A stretch of 12,801 nucleotides of DNA from a bacterium (lineage in GTDB: Bacteria > Planctomycetota > UBA11346): assembly GCA_020049615.1 (NCBI GenBank), contig JAIFKN010000073.1:1-12801 (forward strand). The letters are read 5' to 3'. Each line of letters begins with the position of its first letter. The first letter of the stretch is position 1. Shown in pieces: positions 9,496-12,801 of this stretch. The translations under genes were made by a program, and so were the position numbers. The notes beneath the pieces are model-generated. The model was not told the DNA's origin, made no database searches, and saw only the letters and a list, made by a program, of their open reading frames with translations.

Positions 9496-11003
9496 GGCAG
9501 AGCCTCAAGCTCGCCCACCCAGGCGGTGATGTCCGGCAGCGGTTCGCCGCCGAAGCGGTTCCGTTCGACGGCGGCCTGCAGCGCGGCGGCGGCATCACGC
9601 TGTGCGGTCGTGGTCAGGGCGGGCTGCAGGGCCTGCAACGCCGCCGCAAGGGCGAGCGGGTCCCGGCCGGCGGCGCGCACAGCACGACCACGATGCGGAC
9701 CGCGCCGACGACCGGCGAAACGCTGGATCGCGATCAGCAGCAGACCGGCAGCCACACCGGCGGCGAGGGCTGCGACGGCCGACCACGCCGGTGGACGCCA
9801 CATGGCACCGCCTCGGACCGGGGCCGGCAGCGTCGGCGGCGGTGGCTCAGCGATGCCCGGAGTAGCCACCGGGGCGCTCTGCCCGACCACACCAAGATCG
9901 CGACGGCGGCCAGGGATGACCTGCAGATCCAGCGCCTGGCTGTCGGCGTGGCGGTAGCTGCGCGAAGCGGGATCGAAATAGGGCAGCGATACCACCGGGA
10001 TGGTCACCGTGCCGGCGGCGGCCGGTACCACGTCCCAGGTGAAGGTGCGCTTGCCGTCGGCGGTCTGATCATCCTTGGGATAGAGTTGCGCACCGGCGGC
10101 CTGCAGCACCGGCCGTTTGACCAGACCGGTCTGCCAGCCGGTCACGGTGAGACTGAACAGCGCGCCCTCGCCGGTCGAGACGCGCTCGCGGTCGAGGGCG
10201 GCATGCGCCGCCAGTGGACCGATCAGACCTGTGAAATCCGCGGGGCGGCCCTCCAGCGGCATCGGCTCGACGGTCAGCGTTGCCGGAGCGACTGCGATCT
10301 GGTTGCGTACCAGACGCTGGTTGAACATGCTGCGGCCGACCACCGTCTGGTACTCCTGCTGCCCGCGCACCGTGTACGCCCCGGGCGTCGCATGGGTCAG
10401 GGGCCAGGTCACCGTGACCACGTTCCAGACCTGACCCTGCGCATCAAAGGTGCGGCCCTGGGTCAGCGTCCGCTCACCCAGGCTGATGACGCCCTCCGGC
10501 GGTCCGATCCCCAGGCTGCTGACCTCACCACGCCGCAGAAAGATGCGATAGACCAGCTTGGTCGACTGCCCCGGCACGATGGTCGCCGGTTCGAATGCCG
10601 CTTCGGTCAGCGCCTCGCCGGTCAGGCGCGCATCACCGTGATCGACCCGGACGATACGTGCGGCGCTGGTCATGACCGTGCCGTCGGAGCAACGTACCGG
10701 GACCGGCGGCAGGGTGAGCTGCCCGCGCTGCGCGGCGCGCAGGCTCAGGCCGACGCCGAGAATGGTCGTGCGCCGGCCATTGCTGAGTTCGGTGCGGCTC
10801 TCGTTCTGGCCCGACAGGCTCCATTCCAGGCCGGCAACTGGTGGCAGATCGACCTCCTGCACATCGCTCGGCGGATCGTGGATGCGCAGCGTACTGGCCA
10901 TCACCACGCCCGGGATGAGCGGATCGGGCAGTTCCAGCGTCACCTCGCCGGCGAGGCAGCAGGCGATGGCCAGCCAGGGCAGCAATGTGCGCAGGATCAC
11001 CAT
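9492..11003 (-). CDS. batD: BatD-like protein (oxygen tolerance family)
   Basis: A 503-residue envelope protein with a signal peptide (MVILRTLLPWLAIACCLAGE). A long beta-rich periplasmic portion to about residue 390 contains repeated Ig/beta-sandwich-like stretches, for example VPGQSTKLVYRIFLRRGEV and FTWDVVPAAAGTVTIPVVSLPYFDP. A proline-rich linker leads to a single transmembrane helix at about 407-427, then a basic cytoplasmic tail with a helical domain. This matches BatD (Pfam oxygen tolerance), including the typical G.y.iP.....yfd.....y.....p.l.l.v end of the beta domain. BatD is thought to sit in the membrane next to the BatA/BatB VWA proteins. The ATG overlaps the batC stop by 7 bases (ATGGTGA) and the stop overlaps batE by four, so it is a coupled operon gene. 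Confidence 0.88.
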   Translation of the reverse strand: MVILRTLLPWLAIACCLAGEVTLELPDPLIPGVVMASTLRIHDPPSDVQEVDLPPVAGLEWSLSGQNESRTELSNGRRTTILGVGLSLRAAQRGQLTLPPVPVRCSDGTVMTSAARIVRVDHGDARLTGEALTEAAFEPATIVPGQSTKLVYRIFLRRGEVSSLGIGPPEGVISLGERTLTQGRTFDAQGQVWNVVTVTWPLTHATPGAYTVRGQQEYQTVVGRSMFNQRLVRNQIAVAPATLTVEPMPLEGRPADFTGLIGPLAAHAALDRERVSTGEGALFSLTVTGWQTGLVKRPVLQAAGAQLYPKDDQTADGKRTFTWDVVPAAAGTVTIPVVSLPYFDPASRSYRHADSQALDLQVIPGRRRDLGVVGQSAPVATPGIAEPPPPTLPAPVRGGAMWRPPAWSAVAALAAGVAAGLLLIAIQRFAGRRRGPHRGRAVRAAGRDPLALAAALQALQPALTTTAQRDAAAALQAAVERNRFGGEPLPDITAWVGELEALP

Positions 11004-12787
11004 GCCTTGCCGTGCTGGGTAGGCTTCTTCGCGCCGCCGTCCAGCAACTGGTAGCGCAGGCTGTCACGCCGTTCCTCAGGCAGTTCGTCGAGCCAGTGGT
11101 CAGCTGCGGTCTGGTTCATCGCCGCGGCCTGCTGTGCCTGCTGCTGCTCCGGCGTGCCTGCCTGCTCCTGCTTCCCCTCTTGCGGCTGGTCCTGCTTGCC
11201 CTGCTGGTCCTGCTGGTCCTGCTGGTCCTGCTTGCCCTGCTTCGGCTGGTCCTTCCCGGCCTGCTGATCCTTCTGCTGGTCCTGCTCCTGCTCGTCCTTT
11301 TCCTGCTCGTCCTGCTCGTCCTGCTTGGGCGGGGGATCCTCGGCCGGCTTGACCGTGATGGTCACCTCGGCCTGGGTCGAGGCCTTCCAGCGGTCGGCGA
11401 CCGCGATCTTCACCTGGCTGGTGCCGGGATCCTTGGCCACACCGCGCAGATGGCCGTCCGCATCGAGCCGGATGCCGCTCGGCAGCAGGCCCTCCGCCAC
11501 CGACCAGGTGTAGGGCGGCGTGCCACCAGTGACCTGCACCGCCTGATCCGCCGGCCGGCCGACGCTCAGTTCGACCGGGGCCGTGCCGATCAGCGGCAAT
11601 GGATTGACCGGCACGGTCAGGGTGACCTGACGTGAACGGCCGTCGGCGGCGCTGATCGTCGCCGGCAGCTTGATCTCGCCGGCCTGCGCCGGCGTACCAG
11701 CGACCGTGCCGTCAGCGGCGACGCGCATCGCGGCATCGCCGCCCGACCAGCGGTAGGCCTGGGTCGGACCGCGCACCGTCACGCGGTGCTGGTAGGCGGC
11801 GGTGACGGTGGCCGGCGGCAGCGGGTCTTCCGCCGGGGCGAAGCCGTCGCTGACCACCAGATCGATGAGGCGGTTTGCGGACAAGTCGCCCTCGCTGGCG
11901 TGGACGTGCACCCCGACGGTGCCGGCCTTGGTCGGCGTACCGCTGATCACGCCGTCGGCGCTGCCGCTCAAGCCGACGGGCAGGGCGGCGAACTCCCAGC
12001 GCACCGCCGAAGTGAAACCAACAGCAGCCAGTCGCGCGCTGTAGGTCTGACCGACGATGGCCTCGGGCAGCTGCTCGGTGGTGATCGCCGGTTGCGGCAG
12101 GATGCGCAATTCGACCGACCCGGTGGCCTTGCCGCCGGCAGCATCCTGCAGCGCCACATCGAGCTTGGTCGTGCCGGCAGCGCGCGGCGTGCCGCTGAAG
12201 GTGCCGTCGGGGGCGAGATTGATGCCGTCGGGCAGCTTGGAGGCGCCGGCCAGCGCCGCGGTCGCGGGCGGCGTGCCGCCCGCGATCGGCAGCTTGGCCT
12301 GGTAGGGCGTGCCGACGCGACCGACCGGCAGCGGCAGCGGATCGAGATGCAGCTTCTTCGCCTCCTCCTCGGCCTTGCGCCGGGCCTCGTCCTGGCGCGC
12401 GAGGATGACGCGGCGCAGCTCGTCACGTAGCGGCGCGGCGCGCGGGTCGAGGCCTGCGGCCTTCTCAGCGGCGGCCAGCGCCTCCTCCAACCGGCCCTGC
12501 TTGAAGCGAGCGAGGGCGAGGTTGTGCCAGGCGTCGGCGGCGAGCGCGCTGTCGGTGGAAGCGGCGGCGAGGGTCAACTGCTCGGCCGCCTTGGCCGCGT
12601 CGCTCTCCAGCAGCAGCGTGCCGAGGTTGAAGCGCGCCGGCAGGAAGCCCGGCTCCTGCAGCAATAGAGCCTCGAGCGCGGCCCGCGCCTCGGCCGACGG
12701 TTTGCGCGAAGCCTCGGCGAGACGGTCCCAGGAATCGACGGCGAACGACAAGGCGGCCAGCAGGAGCAGCAGAAGCGTCCGGTTCAT
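10997..12787 (-). CDS. batC: BatC-like TPR protein with four Ig-like repeats and a Gln-rich linker
   Basis: A 596-residue exported protein. Residues 1-17 form a signal peptide. TPR-like helices at about 20-130 include WHNLALARFKQGRLEEALAA, followed by a charged helix (RRKAEEEAKKL). Then come four Ig-like repeats of the putative-Ig (He_PIG) type at about 150-230, 231-312, 316-394 and 395-480. Each carries a DGxxxGTPxxAGT-like turn (194-206, 278-290, 359-371, 444-456). Residues 484-556 are almost entirely Gln, Asp, Lys, Glu and Pro. The tail, with MNQTAADHWLDELPEERRDSLRYQLL, resembles the short C-terminal motif of BatC. Ordinary BatC proteins are about 250 residues with TPRs and an acidic or Gln-rich tail, so the Ig block is an unusual insertion. 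GGAGG lies 5 bases before the ATG. batD follows with overlap. batB is presumably upstream, outside the window. Confidence 0.82.
   Translation of the reverse strand: MNRTLLLLLLAALSFAVDSWDRLAEASRKPSAEARAALEALLLQEPGFLPARFNLGTLLLESDAAKAAEQLTLAAASTDSALAADAWHNLALARFKQGRLEEALAAAEKAAGLDPRAAPLRDELRRVILARQDEARRKAEEEAKKLHLDPLPLPVGRVGTPYQAKLPIAGGTPPATAALAGASKLPDGINLAPDGTFSGTPRAAGTTKLDVALQDAAGGKATGSVELRILPQPAITTEQLPEAIVGQTYSARLAAVGFTSAVRWEFAALPVGLSGSADGVISGTPTKAGTVGVHVHASEGDLSANRLIDLVVSDGFAPAEDPLPPATVTAAYQHRVTVRGPTQAYRWSGGDAAMRVAADGTVAGTPAQAGEIKLPATISAADGRSRQVTLTVPVNPLPLIGTAPVELSVGRPADQAVQVTGGTPPYTWSVAEGLLPSGIRLDADGHLRGVAKDPGTSQVKIAVADRWKASTQAEVTITVKPAEDPPPKQDEQDEQEKDEQEQDQQKDQQAGKDQPKQGKQDQQDQQDQQGKQDQPQEGKQEQAGTPEQQQAQQAAAMNQTAADHWLDELPEERRDSLRYQLLDGGAKKPTQHGKAW
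11140..11335 (-). repeat. Low-complexity coding repeat (Gln/Asp/Lys-rich linker of BatC)
   Basis: The DNA is built from CTG/GTC/TTC-type triplets, including three perfect 9-bp copies of CTGCTGGTC at 11201-11227, encoding DQQ-type tripeptides on the minus strand. Slippage probably makes its length vary between strains. It forms the disordered linker of BatC. Confidence 0.75.
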
Positions 12788-12801
12788 ACGCGCCTCCGCG
12801 T
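12788..12801 (-). promoter_or_regulatory. Ribosome binding site of batC
   Basis: On the minus strand GGAGG stands five bases before the batC ATG, the strongest Shine-Dalgarno in the Bat cluster. Whatever gene lies upstream is outside the window. Confidence 0.7.

Noticed and set aside
8385..11054. An 889-codon plus-strand open frame across the Bat genes
   Set aside because: It is antisense to batD and batE, which have signal peptides, membrane segments and coupled ATGA/ATGGTGA junctions; its translation is low-complexity.

Overview
The window is GC-rich bacterial chromosomal DNA. No gene in it is diagnostic of a phylum. The mix of an L-fucose isomerase, a CE7 acetyl esterase, a xylose-isomerase-like TIM-barrel protein of the type common in planctomycete/verrucomicrobial/lentisphaeral genomes, a Bat operon and S23-type four-helix-bundle proteins suggests the PVC superphylum or a similar environmental lineage. 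That assignment is inference.

Layout. (1) 1-621: two small four-helix-bundle (S23/IVP/Avd-like) genes face each other and end inside one shared palindrome (161-189). The leader of the second is an imperfect inverted repeat of about 120 bp (502-621) that can sequester its ribosome binding site. (2) 662-5285, minus strand: fucI (L-fucose isomerase), a CE7 acetylxylan-esterase-like hydrolase and gatB (amidotransferase subunit B) lie in the same direction. (3) 5377-8655, plus strand: an AraC-family regulator divergent from fucI, cinA, and a sugar phosphate isomerase/epimerase-like gene with an apparent frameshift near 8008 and a LacI-type palindrome in its promoter. (4) 8830-12787, minus strand: a tightly coupled batC-batD-batE cluster. 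Its BatC carries four Ig-like repeats and a Gln/Asp/Lys-rich linker between the TPR part and the BatC tail. Convergent hairpins lie between regions 3 and 4.

The most striking signal is a family of five tandem arrays of a 7-bp unit (consensus GGCCAGC, variants at positions 1, 2 and 6). They fill every intergenic gap between gatB and the isomerase gene except the fucI/araC divergent promoter: 662-717 (8 units), 2206-2303 (14), 3301-3384 (12), 6275-6379 (15) and 7644-7811 (24). All five read the same way on the plus strand although the flanking genes lie on both strands. All keep 7-bp register in spite of substitutions. They abut stop codons (gatB, CE7 hydrolase) or a start codon (cinA). They are absent from the Bat operon and the four-helix-bundle region. 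They resemble in kind, not in sequence, the heptanucleotide STRR repeats of cyanobacteria. Because 7 is not divisible by 3 and the unit makes no stop codon, the arrays read open in all frames and create long spurious ORFs.

Functionally, fucI, araC, the CE7 esterase and the TIM-barrel gene fit use of fucose-containing or acetylated polysaccharides. gatB (Gln-tRNA/Asn-tRNA formation) and cinA (NMN deamidase/competence-damage family) are housekeeping genes. The Bat proteins are envelope-associated and probably act with MoxR/BatA/BatB encoded upstream of the window.
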